Below the pieces are notes generated by a model. It had not been told where the DNA came from. It saw nothing but the letters and a program-made list of their open reading frames with translations, and made no database searches. A DNA stretch of 64,000 nt from Angiostrongylus vasorum (lineage: Eukaryota > Nematoda > Chromadorea > Rhabditida > Metastrongylidae): assembly GCA_018806985.1 (NCBI GenBank), contig JADANN010000174.1, positions 1,686,001-1,750,000 on the forward strand. The letters are read 5' to 3'. A program made the position numbers and the translations under genes. Each line of letters opens with the position of its first letter. Position 1 is the stretch's first letter. Shown piece after piece: positions 33,404-46,400 of this stretch.

Positions 33404-36400
33404 CTAGAAATCTGACTCTGCAATCGTGTCATCATCCTTGAATACTGGATTTTCGTGCATTTCGTCCACTTTCAACTGGAACAACGATCGTGTTGGGATC
33501 ATTGTCTCAATGGCGTGTAAAATGCAGTGATGGATGAAGATGTATTGCTGCTGAAAGGGCGAAAGTATAGTCATTGTTAAGACGGGACCATTTATTATAT
33601 AACTTTTTTGGTGCTTCCAAAGATTTATGCAAACCAAATAGCATGGGCTACCAACGCTAAACACGCCGTGGCTTCTAGCCAGGCCCTGCAGTATTGATCT
33701 ATGACAGACTCAATCCAGTTTTTTGAGAGTGAAAGTCACTGTACTAATAAAGTTGTAGAATCAGTTGCCGTGAAAGGCATCATAAAAACTTTCTCCTGTT
33801 AGATAACTTGTGAAAAGTCCGTGTAAACTGCTAACTCGTTAGCGGAAATGTGTGCTCTTAAAGAAAACGATCAAAATCCGACCTCGTTTTGAACCATGTG
33901 GCAGCGTTCCAGTCGCATCTCATGCACAATGCCGAAGATGTCAATAGGTCGCTCAATTTGTATAGTCTGAAGAAGCCGGTCGATCGCGATGAATGTACCC
34001 GATCTCCCTACACCGGCACTGTAACGGAATTACCAATTACATGACAGAAGAACATGTTTTTTCCACAAAGGGTCACCACAAAATTCTGACAAAAACCATG
34101 GTAAACAAGAGATAGCACAAGGCAGAAAACATCTACTAAACCAGTAATGATATATATCTCGATCTTCAATTCAAACAAATCGCTATTGAAAGGTGAAGTA
34201 AATACCTGCAGTGAACAATTGTTGGTTTATTCTGAGCAGAATGAGGTATTCTTGAACGGTACATCATAGCGAACCTGAGAAATAAAATATTCAACAGCTT
34301 TAATGCCCTTCAGAAGATTCTCCCGGAAGCAGTTTATGAATACGAATAAAAAAATGTGGATGCTCGGAAGTTTTTTCTGACAGAACCGTTCTACCAGTAG
34401 CAAACAACATCTATACTACTACTTTGCTACTTGGACGGACCGTACTCACTGATTATGCGGGCTCCAGCACAATTTCCATTCTCTGAAGACTTGCTGGTTT
34501 AGCCATTGTGGTTGCCCTAGAGTTCCGAGGTCTTACCACAGGGAGTCGCTGCCCTTGTGAATCAGAGAGAGATTTGCTGCCATCCCACTAGTTTAATACA
34601 ATGACGGTGGTGGATCCTGGTATTGGTTTACTCTTAGCTCAGCTTCCTAGTGGAAACGCTGGACTCCTCAGCTTGACCGCGCCTGCTGTGAGGATGAGTG
34701 CTCCCGCTCTATATCGCAGCCCGACACCCAGGAACATCTCCCAGCCACGGTGAGGCGGTAAACCGTTGGGAGATATATAGTGAATACAAGCATATATATA
34801 GCAAATTTGTACTACTCCAGCAGACTCCAGTACATGGATAATGTGGTGGTAGACGGACAACGGCTGATTTGAGGCTAACGGTGAATCCTCAAATTTATTA
34901 CCACGTCAGTTCAGAAAAAAGACAAGATCTTCAGATATTTGGTTCGGTTTTTCCAAAGATTAGTGGAATTTCAGATTCAATAGGCCTTCTTCGAAATTTT
35001 TTTCAGCGCTATGCTACAATATGGGACTGAAAACGATTAAAAAAAACCACTTGCACTCATTGGAAGATACGGAACCCAGGCGGAATGACTTTACGTGCAC
35101 TAAAATGTCAAAGAATTTTTTTGTTTTACATTTTTACGCTGCATGTGCCCCATGTAATCACAGCACCTACTAGCATTGAAATCGAGGTAATCACAATATC
35201 CCATGTAGAAGAGCTATGACCATCATAGGTAATCAGATTTAATGTTGTAAACCAGGTAATGTACTCGAGTAACAGATTAAGAGAAGAAACTGTTTGCGCT
35301 CACCGAATGATTCCTTGCGGATGTTCTGGTACTCCAAAGTCGGGCCAAGCCATGTAATGGAACTGTTGTAGAATCCAGGATTGTGTCTGATTGTGTACAC
35401 GTCGCAAACGAAGCTCTCTAATGCTAAACTCATCAAATGATGATTCGTTTAGCATTGTCACCTGAACGATGTATACTAAAAAATGAATTGGATAAAAAAC
35501 GACGTTCTTGGATAACGCCTTCAACAAAACTCCGGTAATTACTGTAGCACGAATATATGTGACTTACAAGAATGCAGTAATAATCGAGAAGCATTAAGGC
35601 TATTTTTCACTATTATAACCAGGCTCAAAAAAAATGCCACTTAGGTCCTAATTCAAGAGAAAATGAAGCTTATGAGATGTGACAAAACCAGCGGTTTTTC
35701 TAGATAGCACCAGTACGCTCAGTACAGCGACGCGGATAAGAGAAATTCACTTTTTTCAGATTTCTCTGAGGTTAAACGAAAGTTCATACCCTCACTACTG
35801 TGTTAAATACGATTTCGAGATTACTAGGGACGCACGTTTGGATATTGAAACGTGAATACAGAGATGTCCCAATGAGCTCAAGCACTTCGATAACATCGTT
35901 CTTCCAAAATATGCTAAGAAATTAGTTCTTCATTCATCTACGTCGCTTTCACGTGCCTCGATATCCCCATAGACGACAGTGGAATGCTCGTTGTCTGGCC
36001 AATACTGGTGGCATTTATCGCGTCCTTTCTCCACACACTTCGTAAGGGCAATGATTGCTGGACAGCCTTGTTCCCATGCCATCTGAACATATTTATGTCT
36101 ATGAAAGCGGTTATCTACTCCAAGAGGTGAAAACAAATCAAACCTTCAAATAAGCCTTAGAAAAATATTCAAAAAAAGCTGGACATTTCCGTATAGAGGA
36201 AGTTAGAGGAAGTTAAAATATAGAGGTAGTTAATGAGAAGTTTCAAACACTTCACCTTCATAAATACCAAATTAACGTATTCTACGTGTTCCGGAATGAA
36301 TATGTTCGACACGAATTTAAGTTAAGGAAATGAAGTGCTTTTACCTGCCAAAAGGCATCTCTTGTTGTGGGCAAGGGTCCTTGGGCAGCTATGAACTCAC

Positions 36401-37421
36401 GGCGAGAGGAGAATCCCTGAAATTTACCAAATCCACGTTTTTTTAAGTATGATTGGTTTGAAACCGTGCTGGTTTTTTAATAAGCGATGATGATTTCTCC
36501 ACCACCAGACTAGCTGAAAGTTGAAGACTTCAAAGACTTGTAAAGAAGACTTTGTTCCATCGCTTTAATCGCACATATAAACTTAAGAAAAAAAATTTTT
36601 TCAATTCTACTTTTCTTTTATAAATAACACTTCCAAAAGATTGACGACGAAATTCAAACGTTTAACTTCTGACGCAAACGTGACAGCTGCAAAAAGCACA
36701 AAAAACACGACACATTTGAGTACAGTATGACCTCTGGCTAGAAGAATTCCCATCGGTTCAATTGCTTTCGTGCTTGAAACATCAACCATGACGCAAAAAA
36801 AGTGAGGAAATACGTATTACTGGATGTACAGGATAAGAATTTCACCTTGGTAGAAAAGGAAAAAAATTGCATGTCCCACCAAAAACTTGTAGATTTCATA
36901 GTCCTTGTTTTAATGAATAACATTCCCTATAAGTGGAGTTGTACTGGCTCAAAGTTGAAGGCGAATGAATCAACTTGGAGAGCAGGTTAGAAGAGACTTT
37001 TTTTCGAAAACAACTGTATGCACACCGGTATATAGTTGGCGTTCACATAGTCGGCACCTTCTTGATCCGCGATTTGTTGTAGCCTGACCCGAGAGTGGTC
37101 ATATGGGAGAATGTTGGTGAATCTGTTCTTAGATTTATTCGACGGCAATTCAGCAGCACTATACGTTTGTCCACAACCGACGTTTCTCAAGATCTGGAAC
37201 ATTGTGGAGAATGCTCTTCTTTCAAGCAATTTCTATGTATTTGTTGCGAAAATTGTTATTGTAAACACTACAACAGTGAGAAGAAAAAATCGATTGGTTC
37301 AGAAACTTTGGAATTGGAAATGAATTCCTTGATTACCTCGTATTCCTCGGAGAATCGAAAGCCAGAATCAACAGCCATCATGCGAACGTGGTCAGCGAAA
37401 TCCAGAATTTCAACAGGTCTA
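33404..37421 (-). other. dep-1: Catalytic-domain exons of the receptor phosphatase
   Basis: Eight exons carry the whole phosphatase domain. From the N-terminal side: [12 protein letters not shown]...FSEEYE (37421-37337); [17 protein letters not shown] and DYVNANYIP (37193-37026); [17 protein letters not shown] (36416-36345); [15 protein letters not shown] and CHQYWP (36082-35942); [14 protein letters not shown] (35461-35304); KPTIVHC (34274-34206); [18 protein letters not shown] and MVQNE (34018-33883); [11 protein letters not shown] and a 33-residue tail (33550-33404). The signature [10 protein letters not shown] is split by an intron inside the serine codon after the catalytic cysteine. A family B repeat lies in the intron at 34420-34775. 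There is no second phosphatase domain before the stop. Confidence 0.9.
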
Positions 37422-40400
37422 CTGAAAAAGATTGATGGTTTTTATCAGTTTGGTTCGCCGCTTAATGGTTTCCTAACTCGTTTAGTCATCACGCATTCGA
37501 CAGACTGTATATGAGCTAAGAGATGTCGAAATTAATACAAAATGATTTAGGAAGGACCCCTTCAGAGGTTTCTTTGTGGAGATATTAAATATGTACACAG
37601 CATATACAGACTCAAAAAAATGTTCGTAGAATACTAATGATACAACGGATGTGGAGTAGAATAATGAACTGTGATGAAAAGCAGAGCTTGAAATACATGC
37701 AAAATCCTCCACTGCGGAAGAATTCGGATTTTTCGGGAGATTAAAGGAACGCCGCTAAGAATAATCACTACTATTATCAATTACACAGAAGTTGTCAGAA
37801 GAAGACGAAAAGAGAGAAGAACTGTTCCTCGGAGCATACGACAGTAGAGGAGTCGGCGGCGTCAGCGTTCTCGTTAACACGAATTTGTCCATGAACATCG
37901 ATTCATTCGAAGAGCTTACAACTCGAATCGGACATTTACGGTTAAAACGATGTGGATCAATACCGGCTTTGTCAATCTTCGTCGTTTACGCGCCGACATC
38001 AAACTATGACGAAGGAGAAATCGAAGCGTTCAGTATGGACTTGGAGAAGTTCTACAGAGAAGACCATACATTCTTCAAGGCTATCACTGGAGATTTCAAC
38101 GCCAAGATTGGACCAAGAACAACGTCTGAAGAAAGTCACACTGGGACCCATTGAGTAGAATGGAACGAACAGGGGTGAGCGGCTCTCTGAGTTTATCATG
38201 GCGACCAAGACCATCCATGTTAACTCGCAATTCCAGAAGCCCCACCCTCAACCTCAACGCTGGACGTGGAAGTCTCCCAATGGAGAGTACCACAACGAAA
38301 TAGACCACATCATAGTAAATAGAAGGTTTTGCCTGACCGATGTCGCTGTTGTCCCAAAATTCTACATGGGACCAGACCACCGTCTCCTTCGTGCAAGATT
38401 CTATTTCTCGCGAAAAGGAGAAAAAAGCCGCTAAATTCAAAAACCGAAACCGCAGAACCACCGTAAACTGGGACTTATTCAATTCATTAGTCGGCTGCTG
38501 GGAAGATGCCGTTGTCCACAACATCGACGAGGAATAAGATCGGCTCATTCAACATCCTCACGTTAGCGCTATGAAAACTGAGAGTTCGAAAGTCACCAAG
38601 AGACGTCTGTCTGCAGAAACACTCGAGCTGATACGCCAGCGTGGAATCGCACCAACTGCAGGCAATCGCGAACTGACGTCCGAACTTGCAAAATAGTGCA
38701 GACAGGCGATAAAAGAGGATTTAAAGAGAGAAGAGCAGCAGTAATGGTCGAAACTGCAGAGACTGGGAAAAGCATTCGCAAAGCCCACCGAAGATTCGCC
38801 AATTACAAGACCAAGATGATTGCACTCCGACGCCCAGACGGAACAGTTACAGCGTCCAGAAAGGCAATGGAGAAAATCATTCACAAATACTACTCAGATC
38901 TCTTCGATAGCCACGTCCATCTCCCGTCATAAGAAGTAAAGGCGGATGGATGTGTTGTACCACCGGTTCTCCTTCCGAAATCCGACATGCCATTTCGTCA
39001 GTGAAAAATCGAACAGCACCAAGTCCAGACAGGATAAGACCAGAACACCTGAAGAACCTTCCGCCAGTCCTCGTAACACACTAGCTCGGCTCCTCACACG
39101 TTAGCTGTCTGAATGCATGGTCCCTACTCAGTGGAAGACCAGCAAGACTGTGTTATTGTTCAAGAAATGTGACCTACACGATATTGGCAACTATCACCCA
39201 ATCTGCTTGCTGTCTGTCGTTTACAAACTTTTTACTCGAGTCATCCTAAACAGGATTGACAGAACACTGGACGAAGGAGAGCCATGTGAGCAGGCAGAGT
39301 TTCGAAAAGGATTTAGTACGATGGACTATATCCACACTATAACAAGGCTCATTGAAGTGTAGCAAGAGTACAAAACACCACTCTGTCTCACTTTCATCGA
39401 TTTACAGAAGGCCTTTGATTCAACTGATATAGAAGCAACCATGGAGGCCCCTGATAGTCAAGGAGTCCCTACTCAGTACACAAAGATTATTCGTGAGCTG
39501 TGCAAGAATTTCACAATCAAGATACCACCGTTCTACAACGATATTAACATCGACGTCAAAACAGAAGTTTGGCAAGGCGACACCATCCTGCTAAAATTAT
39601 TTACCGCCACTCTCCAGAACGTCATGCGAACATTGGAATGGGATAATATGGGAGTGAAAATCGATGGTCGGCAGTTACACCATCTTCGCTTTGCTGATGA
39701 CATCGTCCTTATAGCACCAAACATTAGCCAAGCGGAACGTATTCTTGCCGACTTTGATAAAGCCTGTGGAAAGATTGGTTTTCCACTAAATCTCACAAGA
39801 ACGATGTTCATGAAGAACGGATTAATTTCGTGTGCCCCATTCACGCTCAACGGAACGAATATCTCCGAATGCTTCAGTTATGTCAATCTAGGTCGGGAAA
39901 TCAGTATGATGAACGACTCAGCTCCAGAGCTGAGCAGAAGGAAACGAGCGGCTTGAGGGAGCTTTCAAGAGCATCGAGGATGTAGTGAAGAGAACAAAGA
40001 ACACCCGACTCTGTGCCCACCTTTTCGACTCAACGGTATTTGCTGCCCTAACGTATGCGTCAGAAACCTGGTCGATGCGTAAGCAGGATGAAAGATCACT
40101 CAGCGTTCTCGAACGCGCAGTCGAAAGATCGAACGATGCATGCTGGGAGTATCCCGTTTCACACAAGTAAGGGAAGGGATCCGAAGCTCCGACCTTCGTC
40201 AACAATCAAAAAACAAAGATACCGTTCTGTACAACAAACAATCGAAGATAGGGTGGGCCGGACACGTAATGCGTATGAATGACAACCGATGGACAAGAGC
40301 CGTTAGTGACTCGATTCCTCGAGATGTTAGACACAGTTCTTCACAAAAACCGTAGAAGAAAGGTATGATGCTCGACGAGTCCCTAGATCGAGCACAACGC

Positions 40401-43400
40401 ATTGGGCAACTCTTGCACGCGACAGGTAAAAAATGGAAGTTTTACTGGCGCCCGCTCGAGTCACTCGACGATCAACGGGACTACAGGTGATACAGGTGAT
40501 CGTCCATTTCACTTGTATGGTATTATGGTAAGGCCTCAGTCCGGTAGAGGGCAACAAGAGTAGATTATCTTGGTTGATCTTTTAAACGTGGCGAATACCA
40601 TGACGAGTTGTAGATGCTCTTTCAAATCTTACAGCCAACAATTACTGCTCTTTTTTCATTGAGCTCTTTCACTAGACGTCAATATAACCTTGATACTTGG
40701 CATTTTTGATTGCATAAAAAGCAAATTTCGCATTTAACAATACAACCATTGATGATATTACCACACGATTTCGCCAGGTGGCGCGTGTGGCGCAGTGGTT
40801 GGAGGCGCCACTGCGACACGCACGTGGAACCGATCCCCCGAGCCCATGGCTCACCAAGCCCTCCATCCCTCCGGGGTCGACAAATTGGCATCAGACTTGT
40901 CTGGGAGGATAGATGCACTAACTCGATGCAACGGTAGGACACCGCGAGTCATTATAAAGGCCAGATATGCATCCACTCACCTTCGACGACACTTAATGAA
41001 GTCGAATGCAGGACGCATCCCTCAGGGGACTGATCAACGCCCAGAGCTTTATCCTTTACTTTTTTTACCACACGATTTCGCTCCCACAAACTACTACACT
41101 GCTGTTGAAATTGAGACTTGCAATCATGTACTTTGCTGCAGTCATTTGATTTCGTTCATTAAATTTCTACAGAAAGAGATTATATATAATCCGCATGTGG
41201 TGCCTTCGAAAGCAGCTCCTCAGTATTGCTTTGGCTTTTTCTTCGCAGCCGATTTTCTTCCATCAGCGCGGTATACTTCCGCAAACCACCTTCTTATTTT
41301 TACATTACTGATTACGTTTCTAAGTAATTTTCAATATGAAGATTTGTTCAAGTACAATTTACACATATCTGATTCCTTATCATTTGAATGAGGTCACTCG
41401 CACCAAACCTAACCTTTTATTGGTGTTCACGCCGGTGGTGACGGTGTAGAGCGGAGTTTTGTGAATCGGTCCACTCGGAAGCCTTTCCAGTCGGTGATCA
41501 ACACCTGTTCGTTCTCTTAAACTGCGACACCTAGAAGCTACAAACTAAGTAGTTACATACGGAACTTGATAGAATATTTAGAATATAAGAAAACCGCTAG
41601 GGTGGTTGTCGGCAAATGAACTACTGCAGCAGTAACATATTCAAAAGGCATTTGTTCTATTCTACAAACATCATGAAAGGCCTTCCAGAGTGACACATTC
41701 CTATTTTCTTCTTATCGAACGAAAACACAAGGACCATACGCAAAGCTTTTAGATATTTTACATCAGAAACATGCATAAAATTCCTTTGGACCATAAAGCA
41801 GGGAAGTTCTTATTAAGGAACTACAAATTATCACGCGGTGTTTATAACATATATAGCACTGACTTTGGTTTTATGAAAATAATTTACAGAAAGTGCAATG
41901 GTTTTTTATGCGACCAATTCTTCATACTGCATGGGAAAACAGAAAGCTTTAAATGACCTGCGATGGTGACCAAAAGTGGGTTGCAGATGAGAGGGTTGGT
42001 TGGAGAGATCCGAGTTGTGCACCGAGCCATCGAGACCCAACTTGGCCAGACAGTCAGCTGCCCGTTCAGCCATGATCATTTTGAGAGCGGCCCACTGTGA
42101 CTCCTTGGAAGTGGCGTAAACGTCCCTGAAAGGCGAATCACGGTAATGTGCAATCCGATTTCAACTAGACCATAACGAGTTTACGTGTCATGAAAACGAA
42201 GAACTTCAAGGTGATTCGCTCCGCTCGAGTTCTAAACTAGTAGAAACTATACAGCAACTCCTAGTTTCATTATCAAATTTCCCATTTCTCTCCTTTTTTT
42301 AAATCATATTTAAATTAAATTTAAATTTTTTTAAAATCAAAATCATCTTTTCGTCTTTTACTCTTTGCTAGGGAATGTAGCGTGGTTTGCTATGAAGAAT
42401 AAGTTCTTAACTGTGTCTAGAAAAACTGGGATATTAAAAAAAACAGCTAGAAAACAGATTCAACTATTGCACTGAGTTGAAACTGTTCTTCACAGGGATA
42501 TGTCATTGCGCTAAAAAAAAACTGCTGTAAATTATTATCGAGTTTCACATCACGACCACATTGATACGTGGATAATCAAGTGCCCATATTTTTAATATTT
42601 CTAAGAAAATTCCACTATTAACGAAGAGTCCACAAGTGCACATAGAAATGATTTTTGTCACAAATGCGTAAAACCAGATGACAGGCTGGCCCTCAAGGAA
42701 TGGAAGAGAAAGTCCATAGAAGACGGAAGCAGAAGCATATAGAAAAGAACAGAGAAGCAAAAACAACAAAAGCGTTGTGGGCATATCTTGCACAACTACT
42801 CTACTAACATGAATTCGAAGCGCATATCTCTCGAAAAGCGTCTCACTGATCTCAAACAGAAAGTGTCTCAGAGAAACATACATTCGAAGCGAAACATAAA
42901 TGTGGCTCCTCAATAAAAAAATAAATGGGTTTCTAATGTGATGGAAAGAGTCAACGCAACGTATGGTGCACGAGAATAGCGGTAGAGTAGCGCTCAAGGG
43001 AATCCAATAATATTCTACAACGAAGGTCTACAAAGTGAACACACATGTTGGTAGCTCATATTCACTATCCGTATTTGCAAACAAGGTCAATTCACGGATT
43101 ATAGAATGGTCCTATATGTCACTGTGCCAGAAACAAGTCACCTACGACGATCGGAAGCGAGCTGGACGAAAACCATTTGTTTTAATGTTTATCCGATTTC
43201 ATTACCGATGTTAGCCGCGCGTGTGGCACAACGGTCGAAGGAGCCCTGCGACACACGCATGGGATCGATCCCCATGCCGGTGGCTCAGCAAGCCTTCCAT
43301 CTCTCCGGGGTCGGCAAATTGTACCAGACTTGTCTGGGAGGATAGCAGCACTGGCTCGATACATCGGTAAGCCACCGCAAGTCATAATATAGGCCAAATA

Positions 43401-46400
43401 TGCATTCAATCACCTCCAACGATGTTTATTAAAATCACATGCATGGCGCATCTCTTTGAGATTGATCAACGTCGACAGCTTTATCATTTATCCTTTTTAA
43501 TTAGTGACGTTCAGGTATCCGACCGAACTATTAATCTATAAGAAACGATATAACGAACTTTCCATCACAGGTAATAATAAAGAAAAGCAAAAAAATATTC
43601 TGATGCTATCTCTTCTTCATGTTCTTCAGAAAAACCCAAAAAAAGCGTACAAGAACAAAGTGTTCGGTGTTGAGCAATCCATTAGAATATGGCAAGCATT
43701 CGATTCAATTTGTAGCACTGTAGAGGTTGGAATGGACATTTTGGATATTGGACACTGATTGGATGCATAAATGGCCTAAACAATGACTTGCGGTAACATA
43801 CCGACGTATCACATCAGCATTATAACCTCCTAGACAACTCTGATACCAATTTATAGACCAAGCGTGGATGGGAGGACTGGTTAGCCCAGGTAGAGGGTCA
43901 TTGCATAACACGCGTCACAAAACAACAAAAAGCCGCTACAATTTCTTTTACCACTCAAACAGAATGCGCCCAGAATACAAAGTGAGTGGATTTCACAAGG
44001 GCACTTGAGTTGAAGCACCAAGTTTCGCTGGGCTTTTGCTAGCAATAAATTCAATTTTCGAATAACTGACATGCTCTCATCACCCGTATCACCTGTAGTT
44101 TCGTTGATCGTCGAGTGACTCGAGCGGGCGCCAGTAAATCTTCCACTTTTACCTGTCGCGTGCAAGAGCAGTCCAGTGGGTTCTGCTCGCACTAGGGACT
44201 CGTCGAGCATCATACTTTTCTTCTACGGTTTTTGTGAAGAACTGTGTCTAACATCCCGAGGAATCGAGTCACTAACGGCTCCGGTCCATCAGTTGTCGTT
44301 CATACACATTACGTGTCTCGCTCACCTTATCTTCGACTACTTGGCGTAAAGAACGGTATCTTTGATTTTTTGATCGTTGACGCAGGTCGGAGCTTCGGAT
44401 CCTTTCCATTGTTTGTGTGAAACGCGATAATCCTAGCATCGTCCTTTCGACTACGCGTTCGAGAACGTTGAGTGATCTTTCATCCTGCTTACGCATCGAC
44501 CAGGTTTCTGACGCATACGTTAAGGCAGGAAGTACCGTTAAGTCGAAACGGTGGGTACCGCGAGGGGTATTCTTTGTTCTCTTCACTACATCCCCGATGC
44601 TCTTGAAAGCTTTCCAAGCCGCTCGTTTCCCTTCTGCTCAGCTCTAGAGCTGAGTCGTTCATCATAATGATTTGTCGAACCAGATAGACATAACTGGAGC
44701 ATTCGGAGATATTCGTTCCGTTGAGCGTGAATGGAGCATACGAAATCAATCCGTTCTTCATGAACATCGTTCTTGCGAGATTTAGTCGAAGATCAATCTT
44801 TCCACAGGCTTTATCAAAGTCGGCAAGCATACGTTCCGCTTGGATAAAGTTCGGTGTTATAAGGACGATGTCATCAGCAAAGCGAAAATGATGTAACTGC
44901 CGACCATCGATTTTCATTTCCATATTATCTCATTCCAGTGTTCGCATGACGTTCTGGAGGGTGACGGTAAATAACTTTGGCGAGATGGTATCGCCTTGCC
45001 TAACCGCTGTTTTGACGTCGATGTTAATATCGTTGTAGAATGGTGATATCTTGATTGTGAAATTCTTGTACAGCTCACGAAGAATCTTTTATGTACTGAG
45101 TAGGGACTCCTTGACTATCAGAGGCTTCCATGACTGCTTCTATCTCAATTGAATCAAAGGCTTTCTGTAAATCGATGAAAGTGAGACAGAACGGTCTTTT
45201 GTACTCTTGGGACACTTCAATGAGCCTTGCTATCGTGTAGATATGGTCCATTGTACTAAATCCTTTTCGAAACTGCTTGCTCACATGGCTGTCCTTCGTC
45301 CAGTGTTCTGTCAATCCTGTTTAGGATGACTCCAGCGAAAAGTTTGTAGACGACAGACAGCAAGCAGATTGGGCGATAGTTGCCGATATTGTGTAGGTCA
45401 CCCTTCTTGAACAATAACACAGTCTTGCTGGTCTTCCTGTGAGCAGGGACCTTGCATTCAGACAGCTAACGTGTGAACAGCCAGGCCAGTGTGTTCACGA
45501 GGACTGGGAGAAGGTTCTTCAGGTGTTCTGATCTTATCCTGCTCAGACCTGATGCTTTTCGATTTATCACCGACGAAATGGCATGTCAGATTTTGGAAGG
45601 GAGAACCGGTGGTACAGCACATCCATGCTCCTTTATTATAATATATTTATATCGCGTTGTAAGCTGTTCGAATGAATCGATGTTCATGGACAAACTCGTG
45701 TTGACGAGAACGCCGATGCCGCCGAGTCGCATGTTCCGCGGAACAGTCCTCCGGTGTCATGAACGGCGTTGAATGGGTGGCGTCGTCTCGTCTCGGCCAG
45801 TCGATGACGTCGTACCTTATCCTTCTTGCTTGCACGAGCAAAGCTCCTATCGAAGAGTTGGATGCAAGTGTACGTGCATTGTAGGTACAAATCGCTCACC
45901 ATAGTTCCTCGTGATCCAGGCAGCTTCCATTGGCCCTGAGATTTTAGCAGCCTCTCCGTACTCTCCTACCCAACGCTGCGAAATTGGGGGGTCTTTAGGG
46001 AGCCAAGGGAATGAGGCCCGTTTTTACTGTGTTTAGCATTTTGATACCCACGTATAGCTTGCTGGGCACTAAACGTGGGGGGTGGGTATACTCACGGGTA
46101 GCTTACCAGCCTCTCCCAGAGTGGACATGGGGCTTATTTGTTGGAGGCGACTCCTAGCCGCCTCCCATATACTTCCCTGTTACTTAATTGCAGGCTTTTG
46201 GCCGAATTGACTCGTAGAATACAATCCGCACAAGCGAGAACGCACCCACACACACATGCATGAATAGGCCTAGCAAATACAGAAAGTATGTGTCAAATCG
46301 GCGCAGCAGAAAGACGGAGTCCATACCCTGGACCCACCTGCGTCTCAGGGAATCAAAGGTCGCTTTTTTCGGCGATTAACCCCCTATCCGCCACCTGGGG

